Assembly (NCBI GenBank): GCA_030151765.1
Contig: JASLCW010000020.1
Location: 1 to 55,077, forward strand
Origin: Marmoricola sp.
Lineage (GTDB): Bacteria; Actinomycetota; Actinomycetes; Propionibacteriales; Nocardioidaceae
DNA: 55,077 nt
Direction of reading: 5' to 3'
Part shown: positions 24,083-32,270 of the stretch, in pieces
Position numbering within the stretch: the first letter of the stretch is position 1
Layout of the letters: each line of letters begins with the position of its first letter
The notes under the pieces: generated by a model
Told to the model about the DNA's origin: nothing
Seen by the model: only the letters and a program-made list of their open reading frames with translations
Database searches by the model: none
Translations under genes and position numbers: made by a program

Positions 24083-24942
24083 CCGACAACTCTTTAAGCC
24101 GGAGTAGCGCCGACGCACACTCCGCCCAGCCCGGCGGGCCGGTTCTGGAGGTCGAGGGCCTCGACGTACGAATCGACACGCCTGAGGGCGAGGTGCACCC
24201 GGTTCGTGGCGTGGACCTCGTCGTTCATCGAGGCGAGATCGTCGGCATCGTGGGCGAATCGGGCTGCGGCAAGTCGACCACCGTCAAGGGGATCCTCAGG
24301 CTGCTCGGGCCGACCAGCAGCGTGACCGCCGACCGCATATCGCTCGGCGGTCTCGACCTGCTGGCCGCGAAACCGAGCGCGATTCGCGAGATCAGGGGAA
24401 ACCGGATCGGCTTCGTCGCGCAAAATCCCTTCGGATCGCTCAACCCCATCTACTCGATCGAACGGCAGTTCCGCGAACTGCACCGGGCTCATGGCCGCAA
24501 GCTGAGCAAGGCCGAGAACCGCGAGATCGCCTTGGCGATGCTCGGAGGCGTCGGGATCGTCAACCCGGCGCGGGTGCTCGACGGCTATGCCCACCAGTTG
24601 TCGGGCGGGATGGCGCAACGCGTGGTGATCGCTCTTGCCACCACCCTGTCACCGGAGTTGCTGATCGCCGACGAGCCGACCACGGGGCTCGACGCGACCG
24701 TGCAGGCCCAGATCATGGACCTCATGGCGCGAGTGGTCGGCGAGGGCAGGTCGATGCTCCTGGTGACCCACGATCTCGGTGTCATCGCGCAGTACTGCCA
24801 GCGAGTGATCGTGATGTACGACGGCATCGTGGTTGAGCACGGAGATGTGATGGACGTGATGGTCGCGCCACAGCACGAGTACACCCGGAAGCTGATCGGC
24901 TCGGTGCCGAAGACAGGGGAGAAGCTCCATGTCGCTCGTTGA
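24079..24942 (+). CDS. ABC transporter ATPase, DppD/OppD type
   Basis: This 287-residue nucleotide-binding protein has Walker A GESGCGKST (about 58-66), a Q-loop 'VAQNPFGSLNPIYSI', signature LSGGMAQRV (about 174) and Walker B LLIADEPTTGLD (about 195). The C-terminal oligopeptide-transporter extension is 'APQHEYTRKLIGSVPK'. I chose GTG at 24079 because it overlaps the permease stop (GTGA) and gives a normal length; a longer frame upstream is not family-like. Here the two ATPases are separate genes, unlike the fused one in the sulfur island, so the two importers are not recent duplicates. Confidence 0.88.
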   Translation: MTDNSLSRSSADAHSAQPGGPVLEVEGLDVRIDTPEGEVHPVRGVDLVVHRGEIVGIVGESGCGKSTTVKGILRLLGPTSSVTADRISLGGLDLLAAKPSAIREIRGNRIGFVAQNPFGSLNPIYSIERQFRELHRAHGRKLSKAENREIALAMLGGVGIVNPARVLDGYAHQLSGGMAQRVVIALATTLSPELLIADEPTTGLDATVQAQIMDLMARVVGEGRSMLLVTHDLGVIAQYCQRVIVMYDGIVVEHGDVMDVMVAPQHEYTRKLIGSVPKTGEKLHVAR

Positions 24943-25762
24943 GGTCCGCGATGTCCACAAGACCTTCCCGTCGAGGCAGCGTGGCGGCGCTCCTGTCCAG
25001 GCCCTGCGTGGTGTGTCCTTCACAGTGGCAGAGGGTGAAACCCTTGCCATCATCGGCGAGAGTGGCTCCGGCAAGTCGACGCTCGGTAGGGCGGTCCTGC
25101 GGCTGCTCGAGGTCGACTCTGGAACGGTGAGCTTCGATGGCAAGGATCTCGGGGCGATGGATCGCAAGGAACTCCGGGCCCAACGGGCCGAGATGCAGGT
25201 GGTCTTCCAGGAGCCCTACGAGTCTCTCAACCCTCGCATGTCAATCGAGTCGATCGTCGCCGAGCCGCTCCAGATCCACCGCTCCGAGCTCGACAAGTCC
25301 GCGACCCGTCGGCTCGTGCGGGAGGCCATGGACAGGGTCGGATTGCCCGTCAGTTCGCTATCCCGCCTGCCCGGTGAGCTCTCAGGCGGTCAGCAGCAGC
25401 GCGTTGGCATCGCCAGAGCCATTGTGAGTCGACCCCGCTTCGTCGTGCTCGACGAGCCGACGTCCTCACTCGACCTCTCCATCCGAGCGCAGATCCTCGC
25501 GCTGCTCGCGGAACTGCAACAGGATCTCGGTCTCGCCTATCTGTTCGTTTCGCACGACATGCACACCGTCGAGTGGGTGAGTGACCGGGTCGCGGTGATG
25601 TATCTGGGCGAGTTCGTGGAGATCGGTCCGACCGCGAAGGTCTTCGGCGAGCCGCAGCACGAATACACACGAACGCTGTTGTCCGCCCGGCTGTCCGCCG
25701 ACCCGCGCGAGAAGCACGCCTACCGGGCCTTCCCCGGTGACACCGACGTTGTCACGGTCTGA
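24929..25762 (+). CDS. ABC transporter ATPase, DppF/OppF type
   Basis: This 277-residue nucleotide-binding protein has Walker A GESGSGKST, Q-loop 'VVFQEPYESLNPRMSI', signature LSGGQQQRV, Walker B FVVLDEPTSSLD and a switch His in 'LFVSHDMHTVEW'. The tail 'EPQHEYTRTLLSARLS' is typical of OppF. It starts 14 nt inside the preceding ATPase gene and completes the five-gene importer. Confidence 0.88.
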   Translation: MSLVEVRDVHKTFPSRQRGGAPVQALRGVSFTVAEGETLAIIGESGSGKSTLGRAVLRLLEVDSGTVSFDGKDLGAMDRKELRAQRAEMQVVFQEPYESLNPRMSIESIVAEPLQIHRSELDKSATRRLVREAMDRVGLPVSSLSRLPGELSGGQQQRVGIARAIVSRPRFVVLDEPTSSLDLSIRAQILALLAELQQDLGLAYLFVSHDMHTVEWVSDRVAVMYLGEFVEIGPTAKVFGEPQHEYTRTLLSARLSADPREKHAYRAFPGDTDVVTV

Positions 25763-25786
25763 GGGCCGAGAAGGAGAGATCAGGGC

Positions 25787-26617
25787 ATGTCAGAACAGGT
25801 CACCGTCGTCGACAACGAATCGATTCCGTGGGTCAACGGAGGAGAAGTCTTCGCCACGATGGAGCCGGCATTCCGCGACAACCTGGGTGAGGATCCGCAA
25901 CGGGTACAGGCGTTGCTCTCGAAATACTGGATGAAGCAGTTGTGGATCGACGACAGCAGTCGACGCATCGACCACGTTCGCACTGAGCCCGGATATGTGG
26001 ACCTCAGCGAGGCGTACCACGACAGCGTGGAGGAGGCCTACTTCCTCCACGGTCAGGTCGACCTCAGCGCTGAGGGCGCCTTCACCGCCGGGGACTACTT
26101 CTGGCGACCTCCGGGCTGGGTGCACATGGCGCGGGCACCTGAAGGCTTCGAGACGATTCTGATGATGGAGGGCGAGGATCCTTCGGAGGGAAGCGGCCGC
26201 GTCTCACGTGTCGTGCGTCCGGACGAGGAGGCGGGTCACAATCCGCGGCCGACGCCTAATGACGGGTTGGGGCCGCGTGGATACGTTCGCCGGATGGAGA
26301 CTCGGCACATGGTCTGGCGGCGTCATGACGACACGACCACGGGCCTGGGCGACAGGTCGCTGCGAAGCAGGTTGCTCAGTCTCAACGAGGACACGGGTGC
26401 CCGCAGCGTCCTGGTCCGGCTCCCCGCGGGATGGTCCTCGGCGCCGGCGGTCTCCGATCGGGTCCGCTTCTGGATTCCGGTGTCGGGCACCGTGTCGGTC
26501 GACGGTCGCGCCCTGTCGCCGTGTTCGCTGATCCGAGTTCCTGCAGATACGCCGGCGCCAGGTCTGAGAGCCGACGGTGAGGTCGACCTGCTCGTCAAGG
26601 TGGGGGCGGGGCGATGA
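25787..26617 (+). CDS. Bicupin (ChrR/DUF4437-like) protein
   Basis: This 276-residue protein has two beta-barrel halves. The first contains the cupin metal motif 'YHDSVEEAYFLHGQVD', followed by 'AGDYFWRPPGWVHMARAPEG', which offers His/Glu/His ligands. The second half ('ARSVLVRLPAGWSSAPAVSDRVRFWIPVSGTVSVDG') is a degenerate cupin without obvious metal ligands. Such proteins can be dioxygenases, isomerases, decarboxylases or sensors; no reaction can be assigned. The gene follows the transporter by 24 nt and overlaps an alpha/beta-fold gene (ATGA). A related single cupin at 42231 sits in a similar setting, so cupin plus alpha/beta-fold enzyme looks like a recurring pair. Confidence 0.7.
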   Translation: MSEQVTVVDNESIPWVNGGEVFATMEPAFRDNLGEDPQRVQALLSKYWMKQLWIDDSSRRIDHVRTEPGYVDLSEAYHDSVEEAYFLHGQVDLSAEGAFTAGDYFWRPPGWVHMARAPEGFETILMMEGEDPSEGSGRVSRVVRPDEEAGHNPRPTPNDGLGPRGYVRRMETRHMVWRRHDDTTTGLGDRSLRSRLLSLNEDTGARSVLVRLPAGWSSAPAVSDRVRFWIPVSGTVSVDGRALSPCSLIRVPADTPAPGLRADGEVDLLVKVGAGR

Positions 26618-27432
26618 ACTCGTCGATTCGACGGAGGTACGTCGATACTTCCTGGGGTCAGATACACGTGCTGACTGCCGGTACCGATGGCCCGTGGATC
26701 GGGCTCTTCCACGAGTCGCCACTGTCGTCGCAGGTCTTCGTCGAAGCGATGACTGAGCTGGCGCCGCATGCTCGCGTGATCGCCTTCGATACTCCCGGGT
26801 ACGGAGCCTCGGATCCTCCGGACGGGCCTGGTCACGAGATCCCCGAGTACGCCGCGGTCCTCGCCGAGGCGGCCGTCGAGCTCGGCATGGCCGATGTTGT
26901 CTTCGCCGGTGTACACACCGGTGCCTCGCTCGCGATCGAGGTCGCCCATCGGTTCCCTGGCGGGGTCGCAGGCGTCGTACTCAGCGGCGTGGCGCTCTAC
27001 GATGACGTCGAGCGGGCCGAGCAGATCAGCGGCTGGACACCTCCTGTGCCCGCCGACACGGACGGCGCCGAGTTCGACTGGGCCGTCGAGCGGTACCGAC
27101 GCATCTGGCCTGAACTCACCCCTGACCTCCTCCACACAGCGGTCGTGGAGCTGTTGCGAGTCAGGGATCGCTACGACTGGGGCTACCAGGCCGCGTTCCG
27201 ACACGACCCGGCCGAACCGCTGGCAGCCCTCGACGTACCGGTCCTGTTGCTCGATGCCGAATTCGACCTGCTCGCCGACAAGGATGCTCGCGCGCTCGAG
27301 TTGGCCAAGGACGCCCGGCTGGTGGTCCTCTCCGGACTGCCTGGCCAGCCGCATCTTCGCCGGCCGGGCGAGTACGCCGCCCACGTGGTTGAGTTCGCCC
27401 GAGGCCTGGCGGCGCCCGGGGTCGGCGCATGA
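26614..27432 (+). CDS. Alpha/beta-hydrolase-fold protein with His in the nucleophile elbow
   Basis: This 272-residue alpha/beta-hydrolase-fold protein shows the usual strand order: 'GPWIGLFHESPLSSQVF' (oxyanion region), 'VIAFDTPGYGASDPP', a nucleophile elbow, 'VLLLDAEFDLL' (acid) and a late His ('GQPHLRR'). The elbow is G-V-H-T-G (99-103), so His101 occupies the position of the catalytic Ser, Cys or Asp. A classical serine-hydrolase mechanism is therefore excluded. The fold could work through a different mechanism, for example C-C bond or cofactor-free chemistry. A second protein with the same substitution is encoded at 43544. The ATG overlaps the cupin stop. Confidence 0.78.
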   Translation: MNSSIRRRYVDTSWGQIHVLTAGTDGPWIGLFHESPLSSQVFVEAMTELAPHARVIAFDTPGYGASDPPDGPGHEIPEYAAVLAEAAVELGMADVVFAGVHTGASLAIEVAHRFPGGVAGVVLSGVALYDDVERAEQISGWTPPVPADTDGAEFDWAVERYRRIWPELTPDLLHTAVVELLRVRDRYDWGYQAAFRHDPAEPLAALDVPVLLLDAEFDLLADKDARALELAKDARLVVLSGLPGQPHLRRPGEYAAHVVEFARGLAAPGVGA

Positions 27433-28235
27433 CCGAGGTGCGATGGTCCACGGCAGACCAAGTGATGCGGGTGCTGCTGGACGGCGAGGACACCATGAAC
27501 TCGCTCAATCCGGGCGTACTCGACGGCCTGAACCGGATGATGGACGCTGCCGAGGCAGATCGATCCCTGCGCGCGGTGGTGATCACCGGTGCCGGTGAGA
27601 AGGCATTCAGCGTGGGTATGGACCTGACCTTCCTGGGGCGATGTTTCGAAGATCCGGACGGCGTGTTCCTGCCCTTTCTCGACGGGTTCCACGCGACACT
27701 TCGTCGGCTGGAGCGCCTGCCAGTCCCCGTCGTAGCTCGCGTCAACGGGCTGGCCCGGGCCGGTGGCTTCGAGCTCATCCTCGCCTGTGACCTCGTAGTG
27801 GCTGCCGATGAGGCGAAGGTGGGTGACATCCACATCGACTTCGGAGTGCCTCCGGGCGCCGGATCCAGTCAGCGCGCGGCACGGAAACTCGGTGACCAGA
27901 AGGCGAAGGCCCTGATGCTGACGCCGTTGTGGTTGGACGGGCCGGAGATGGTCCGGTGGGGTCTGGCGCTCGCAACCACACCTCGCGCCGGGCTGGACGA
28001 CGCGGTCGAGGGACTGTTGGCCGGCCTGCGCGGTCGGTCCCGGCCGGTTATCGCGATGGTCAAGCACCTGGTCTCGGCGCCGGGAGAACTCAGCCTCGAC
28101 GACGGTCTGCGGCTGGAACGCGAGATGTTCGAGAGATTCGTCCACGAGGCTCCCGATGCTGCGGAGGGCTATGCCGCCTATGTTGAGAAGCGATCACCGG
28201 TCTGGGGGGACGCCGATGTCAGCGCATTTGTCTGA
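27429..28235 (+). CDS. Enoyl-CoA hydratase/isomerase-family protein
   Basis: This 268-residue crotonase-superfamily protein has an oxyanion-hole segment 'AVVITGAGEKAFSVGMDL' (about 50-67) and a second one 'PVVARVNGLARAGGFELILACDLVVAA' (about 98-124). The usual catalytic Glu positions of hydratases after this are not evident ('DIHIDFGVPPGAG'), so isomerase, hydrolase or decarboxylase variants are possible. It acts on a CoA thioester bound through the crotonase pocket. It overlaps both neighbours, and the acyl-CoA dehydrogenase starts 20 nt before its stop. Confidence 0.82.
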   Translation: MTEVRWSTADQVMRVLLDGEDTMNSLNPGVLDGLNRMMDAAEADRSLRAVVITGAGEKAFSVGMDLTFLGRCFEDPDGVFLPFLDGFHATLRRLERLPVPVVARVNGLARAGGFELILACDLVVAADEAKVGDIHIDFGVPPGAGSSQRAARKLGDQKAKALMLTPLWLDGPEMVRWGLALATTPRAGLDDAVEGLLAGLRGRSRPVIAMVKHLVSAPGELSLDDGLRLEREMFERFVHEAPDAAEGYAAYVEKRSPVWGDADVSAFV

Positions 28236-29409
28236 GGGCCTGCCGCTGTTGCCGGAATTCGCCCGCACCGACGAGGAGCGCGCCCTGGCCGATGCCGTCG
28301 GCCATTACCTCGACCGTGAGCTTCCGGACGATCGGGTGCTGGCCTACGACGAAGCACGCGATTTCCCGGTCGAGCTCTGGCGCGGCCTGTCCCAGCTGAG
28401 CCTGCTCGGGATCGGCATCCCGGAGAGCATGGGCGGTTCCGGGGGCGGTGCGGCCGAGAGTTTCATCGTGACATCGGAGATCGCTCGCCGTTTCCCGTCG
28501 CTGGCCACGGACTACGTTCTGGCGGCAATGACCGCTCGCACCTACGTCGAGCATGGATCGCCGGAGCAGCAGAAGCTGCTCGAGGGATTCGCTGCGGGCG
28601 AGGTGATCTGCTCGTTCGGGATCTCCGAGCCCGACGGAGGCACCGATGCCCTGGCGCTGCGCACCCGCGCCCGCGAGACCGAAGGCGAGTGGCGCATCAC
28701 GGGGCGCAAGCAGTGGATCTCGATGGCGCACCATGCCGACCACATCCTGTTGTTGGCGCGAACCGACGAGCCTGATGATCCGAGCCGCCGAGCCCGGGGG
28801 ATCTCGCTGATCCAGGTTCCGATGGATCAGCCCGGTGTCACCGTGCGGCGAATCCCGCTCGCCGGCATGCGGGCCGCGGGTAGCTGCGAGGTCGTCTTCG
28901 ACGACGCGGTGGCTCCGCTCGACAATCTGGTCGGTGAGCGTGGGCGTGGCTTCCACGGCCTGCGAGCGTCGCTGGCAATCGAAAGGGTGCTGTCCGCCGG
29001 GATCAGCAACGGCATCGGTCGGCAGGCCATCGACCTGGCGCTCGCCTATGCGCGTGAGCGCGAGGCATTCGGCAGGCCGATCGGCGAGTTCCAGGCGGTT
29101 CAGCACCGGCTGGTCGACGCGGTTGCCGCGGTCACGGCGGCGCAGCTCCTGATCGAGCGGGTGGTCAGGGCGATCGACGACGGCGTCGAGGCCACCGCTG
29201 CCGCGACGCTGTCCAAGACGTACGCGGCGGAGGCGACGGCACAGGCCGTCGACGTCGGCATGCGCACGATGGCTGCGATGGGATTGGCCGCGGAGAGCCG
29301 GATGCAGATGCTCTTCCGTGACGCCCGCCTCCAGCTGTTCAGCCCGGTGAGCAATGAGATGGGCCGCAATCTCTCGGGCGAGGCCTTGGGCCTCGGCAGG
29401 AGCTACTAA
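28216..29409 (+). CDS. Acyl-CoA dehydrogenase (PVSxE variant)
   Basis: This 397-residue FAD-dependent acyl-CoA dehydrogenase-family protein has 'GIGIPESMGGSGGG', 'CSFGISEPDGGTDALALRTRA' (flavin/substrate loop), 'ITGRKQWISMAHHADHILLLAR' and 'AYAREREAFGRPIGEFQAVQHRLVD'. Near the end, where medium-chain enzymes carry the catalytic base in Y-E-G-T, this protein has S-P-V-S-N-E (about 376-381). The base must be elsewhere or the reaction differs. The gene at 45803 shares this feature. ATG at 28216 was chosen because family similarity starts just after it; earlier ATGs would overlap the upstream hydratase more deeply. Confidence 0.82.
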   Translation: MSAHLSEGLPLLPEFARTDEERALADAVGHYLDRELPDDRVLAYDEARDFPVELWRGLSQLSLLGIGIPESMGGSGGGAAESFIVTSEIARRFPSLATDYVLAAMTARTYVEHGSPEQQKLLEGFAAGEVICSFGISEPDGGTDALALRTRARETEGEWRITGRKQWISMAHHADHILLLARTDEPDDPSRRARGISLIQVPMDQPGVTVRRIPLAGMRAAGSCEVVFDDAVAPLDNLVGERGRGFHGLRASLAIERVLSAGISNGIGRQAIDLALAYAREREAFGRPIGEFQAVQHRLVDAVAAVTAAQLLIERVVRAIDDGVEATAAATLSKTYAAEATAQAVDVGMRTMAAMGLAAESRMQMLFRDARLQLFSPVSNEMGRNLSGEALGLGRSY

Positions 29410-29810
29410 TGGATTCGGTCACGACGCCGTCGGTACAGATCACCGAGGACCTGATCGAGACGCTGGTGGGGGCCGGTGGCTACACCCACTCGCTGTTTCG
29501 TGCCGGTGACCCGGCGCGGCGACCGCTTCCAGGACAGGCGGTTCTGCTGCTCATGGGTGGTTTGGTCGAACAGTCCGGCGTGCTCGACCATGCGGTCGCG
29601 CTCCTGGAGATGCGGAGTGTCCGGTTCAATGCGATGGTCCGTCCAGGCACTCGTCTGCGTGTCGAGGTCGATGGTGCCGCTCCCGAGCCGACGCGCGAGG
29701 GACGGGCGCGGCAGTGGTTGACGTGGACGGCGTACGACGAAGAAATGGTGGTGGCCGAGGCCGAAGTGCTGATGCTGGTCCGAGCTGCCGATGAAGGAGG
29801 TGGACGATGA
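29409..29810 (+). CDS. Hotdog-fold MaoC-like protein
   Basis: This 133-residue protein has a hotdog-like pattern: an N-terminal strand, a central 'PGQAVLLLMGGLVEQSG' helix, and strands 'ALLEMRSVRFNAMVRPGTRLRVEVDG' and 'VVAEAEVLMLVRA'. That is the layout of MaoC/FabZ dehydratases and thioesterases. The MaoC D-x-N-x-x-H catalytic motif is not visible, so it may be a non-catalytic subunit or a thioesterase. Its start shares the A of the preceding TAA stop, and its end overlaps the CoA ligase start. I expect it to act on an acyl-CoA of this pathway. Confidence 0.6.
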   Translation: MDSVTTPSVQITEDLIETLVGAGGYTHSLFRAGDPARRPLPGQAVLLLMGGLVEQSGVLDHAVALLEMRSVRFNAMVRPGTRLRVEVDGAAPEPTREGRARQWLTWTAYDEEMVVAEAEVLMLVRAADEGGGR

Positions 29811-31345
29811 GCGGAGCCCCGCTCAACATGGCCGCGGGTATCCGGGAGTTCGGGAGATCGCGATCGGGTGCCCTTGCGGTGCGTGACGGTGACCGGTCGC
29901 TGACCTTCGCCGCTCTCGACGCACGATCGAGCAGGCTGGCCTCCGGCTTGCTCGCGAGCGGACTCCGGCCCGGCCAGCCGGTGGCAGTGCTGTCAGCCAA
30001 CCGGATGGAATTCTTCGAGATCGGCGCCGCTCTGGCCAAGGCGGGCTTGCCCATGGTGCCGCTCAACAGCCGCAACAAGGAGTCCGAGAACCGCTACATC
30101 ATCGAGCACTCTGAGGCACAGGCCTTGATCCTCGACGATGAGCTCGCCGCCAATGTCGATGGCCTGCTGGAGGAAATGGAGCTGGTCCTCAGCTTCGCCG
30201 GACTGGCCGGACGCGACTACGAGTCCTTCCTCGAGGAGGCTCCCGAGCGCGACCCTCGCATCGACGTTGACGAGCTAGACGTGTTCGCGATCTCCTACAC
30301 GTCGGGCACGACTGGTCAGCCCAAGGGCGTGCTGCTCACGCACCGCGGCCGCGTGCTGACGGCATACGCCGCCGCGATGGAATGGGGGCTCGGGCCCGGC
30401 CGGCAGACGATGGCCGTCGCCCCGATGTACCACGGTGCCGGGTTCTCCTTCGCCTACGCCGGGCCACAGGTCGGTGCTTGTGCGACGGTCTTGCGTTCCT
30501 GGGATCCCGAGGAGTTCCTCCGCGGTCTGGAACGGGACCGGGTCAGCTCGGTGTTCCTGGTTCCTACTCACGCCCAGCAGATCCGCAGGCTGCACGAGGA
30601 TCCGTCCAGCGCCTTCGATCTCTCTGCCCTGGACACGCTCTACTTCAACGCCGCGGCGCTACCGGTAGCGCTCAAGGAGTGGGTGCATGAGGCATTTCCG
30701 GGGGTCGGCGTGCACGAACTCTACGGATCCACGGAGTGTTCGGTGGTCACTGACCTGCGGCCCGAGGACTCCCTGCGAAAGCCTGGAAGTGTCGGCCACC
30801 CCTGGTTCATGAGCGAGCTGCGGTTGCTCGATGACGACGGCCGGTCGGTGCCGCCGGGAGAGCCCGGCGAGTTGTTCGCGCGGTCGCCGATGCTGATGAA
30901 GGGCTACCTCAAGAATCCGGAGGCCACCTCGCAGGCATTCACCGAGGACGGCTTCGTAACCGTCGGCGACATCGCCGTCGCCGACGAAGAGGGCTTCATC
31001 TCGATCGTGGACCGCAAGAAGGACATGATCATCGCGGGTGGGGTGAACATCTTCCCCCGCGAGATCGAGGAGGTGCTGGCCCGGCACCCGCAGGTCGATG
31101 AGGTGGCCGTGGTCGGGCTTCCCGACGAGGTCTACGGTGAGCGGGTCACAGCCTTTGTGGTCGCGCGCCGCGGTGCGGCTGTGGACATCGCCGCGCTGGA
31201 CGAGTTCGTGAAGAATGGCATCGCTTCGTACAAGCGACCGCGAGAATGGCACGTGGTCAGTGAGCTTCCGCGCAATGCAAGCGGGAAGATCCTCAAGCGG
31301 GCCCTGCGCGATCGGCCGGTCGCACTGAAGCACACCACGTCCTGA
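29807..31345 (+). CDS. Acyl-CoA synthetase (AMP-forming, class I adenylate-forming)
   Basis: This 512-residue ligase has the full motif set: 'ISYTSGTTGQPKG' (P-loop, about 160-172), 'YHGAGFSFAYAG', 'YGSTECSVV' (adenine), 'DGFVTVGDIAV' with the ATP-binding Asp, 'RKKDMIIAGGVNIFPREIEE' (hinge) and 'PRNASGKILKRALR', whose Lys is the adenylation base. It would activate a carboxylic acid to its CoA thioester with ATP, feeding the dehydrogenase and hydratase genes just upstream. The acid is unknown. The ATG overlaps the hotdog gene stop. It belongs to the same operon as the GntR regulator, which follows after 21 nt. Confidence 0.88.
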   Translation: MSGAPLNMAAGIREFGRSRSGALAVRDGDRSLTFAALDARSSRLASGLLASGLRPGQPVAVLSANRMEFFEIGAALAKAGLPMVPLNSRNKESENRYIIEHSEAQALILDDELAANVDGLLEEMELVLSFAGLAGRDYESFLEEAPERDPRIDVDELDVFAISYTSGTTGQPKGVLLTHRGRVLTAYAAAMEWGLGPGRQTMAVAPMYHGAGFSFAYAGPQVGACATVLRSWDPEEFLRGLERDRVSSVFLVPTHAQQIRRLHEDPSSAFDLSALDTLYFNAAALPVALKEWVHEAFPGVGVHELYGSTECSVVTDLRPEDSLRKPGSVGHPWFMSELRLLDDDGRSVPPGEPGELFARSPMLMKGYLKNPEATSQAFTEDGFVTVGDIAVADEEGFISIVDRKKDMIIAGGVNIFPREIEEVLARHPQVDEVAVVGLPDEVYGERVTAFVVARRGAAVDIAALDEFVKNGIASYKRPREWHVVSELPRNASGKILKRALRDRPVALKHTTS

Positions 31346-31366
31346 ACGACCTCGAAGGAGATCGAT

Positions 31367-32131
31367 GTGAGCGAAGACCGGGATGTTCCAGCACTCGCAA
31401 GGGTCGAGACCTCCGCTGACGGCAGTCCGCTGGAAGTGAGCCGTGTGCGACCGGCATACCAACAGGTTGCCGATCAATTGCTAGACCTGATCCTGAGCGG
31501 CCAGCTCGCCGCGGGTGACCGGCTACCTCCCGAGGCGGAACTCGCCGCCAGCTTCGGAGTCAGCCGGAGCACGGTTCGCGAAGCCTTGCGGTCGCTGGCC
31601 TCGCGGGATCTCGTCGAGACCACCAGGGGCACCACCGGCGGAACATTCGTACGACGGGTCGAGGTGGGCCAGGTGCGCGAGTACTTGGAGATGTCCATCG
31701 GCCTGATGTGGGGCTCCGATGCGATCACGGTGAGCGAGATGCTCGAGGCACGTGAGGTCCTGGAGGTGCCCGCGGCCCGTAAGGCGGCGGAGCGTCGCGA
31801 GGACGAACACGTCACCGAGTTGTGGGATGCGATCGAGCGCGAGACCCGCAGCCGGGGACGCAATGTCAAATTCCGCGAGCACCGTAACTTCCACGGCGTG
31901 ATCGTGCAGGCTGCCGGCAATGGTCTGCTGGAACTGATGACCGACCCGGTCTTCCGAGTGCTGCAGACCAAGTTCCTCGATCCCGAGGTTCCCCCTGACT
32001 TCTGGGCCTTGGTCGACGACGATCACCGCACGATCACGGAGGCGATCCGGGACCGTGACGGTGATGCCGCCGCCGCAGCGATGCGCGATCACCTGGGCCG
32101 GTTGCGGGACGTGTATCGCGATCCGCGCTAA
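31367..32131 (+). CDS. GntR-family regulator (FadR/FCD subgroup)
   Basis: This 254-residue protein starts at GTG after AAGGAGA. The N-terminal winged helix is at about residues 28-95: 'AYQQVADQLLDLILSGQLAAGDRLPPEAELAASFGVSRSTVREALRSLA'. A C-terminal all-helical FCD ligand-binding domain follows, with 'EMLEAREVLEVPAARKAA' and the metal/ligand His stretch 'FREHRNFHGVIVQAAGN'. Such regulators usually repress catabolic genes until an acid or acyl-CoA binds. Perfect palindromes TATGTC-W-GACATA before both this gene's operon and the next block (20458, 32244) are its likely operators. Placement as the last gene of the block implies autoregulation. Confidence 0.88.
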   Translation: MSEDRDVPALARVETSADGSPLEVSRVRPAYQQVADQLLDLILSGQLAAGDRLPPEAELAASFGVSRSTVREALRSLASRDLVETTRGTTGGTFVRRVEVGQVREYLEMSIGLMWGSDAITVSEMLEAREVLEVPAARKAAERREDEHVTELWDAIERETRSRGRNVKFREHRNFHGVIVQAAGNGLLELMTDPVFRVLQTKFLDPEVPPDFWALVDDDHRTITEAIRDRDGDAAAAAMRDHLGRLRDVYRDPR

Positions 32132-32167
32132 GGACGACTCGGCCACGCAAACTGTCCGTCCGCGAAT

Positions 32168-32210
32168 CTTGTTGAATACATCTGAAGTTTAAAAACCCCT
32201 GCTCAACAAG
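32168..32210. promoter_or_regulatory. 8-bp inverted repeat between the two gene blocks
   Basis: CTTGTTGA (32168-32175) and TCAACAAG (32203-32210) are perfect inverted arms around a 27-nt AT-rich spacer, in the 139-nt gap after the GntR gene. It could be a weak transcript-ending hairpin or a second protein-binding site upstream of the promoter at 32234. No U-tract follows. Confidence 0.3.
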
Positions 32211-32233
32211 CCTAAATCTCTGATCCGCAAGCA

Positions 32234-32260
32234 TTGACGACGATATGTCAGACATATAAG
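32234..32260 (+). promoter_or_regulatory. Candidate promoter of the second catabolic block
   Basis: TTGACG (32234-32239) and TATAAG (32255-32260) match SigA -35 and -10 elements at 5 of 6 positions each. The spacing of 15 nt is short. The GntR-type palindrome fills the spacer and touches the -10 box, so binding would block polymerase. The first gene starts 10 nt after TATAAG, so the message would be leaderless or nearly so. Confidence 0.55.
32243..32257. promoter_or_regulatory. GntR-type operator, copy 2 (ATATGTC-A-GACATAT)
   Basis: This is a perfect 15-bp palindrome, identical in its arms to copy 1 at 20458-20470 and differing only in the central base. It lies between the -35 and -10 elements of the second block's promoter, just downstream of the GntR gene. 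The repetition of a rare AT-rich palindrome ahead of both blocks is strong evidence of a shared repressor. Confidence 0.68.
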
Positions 32261-32270
32261 CTGTAGTGAC

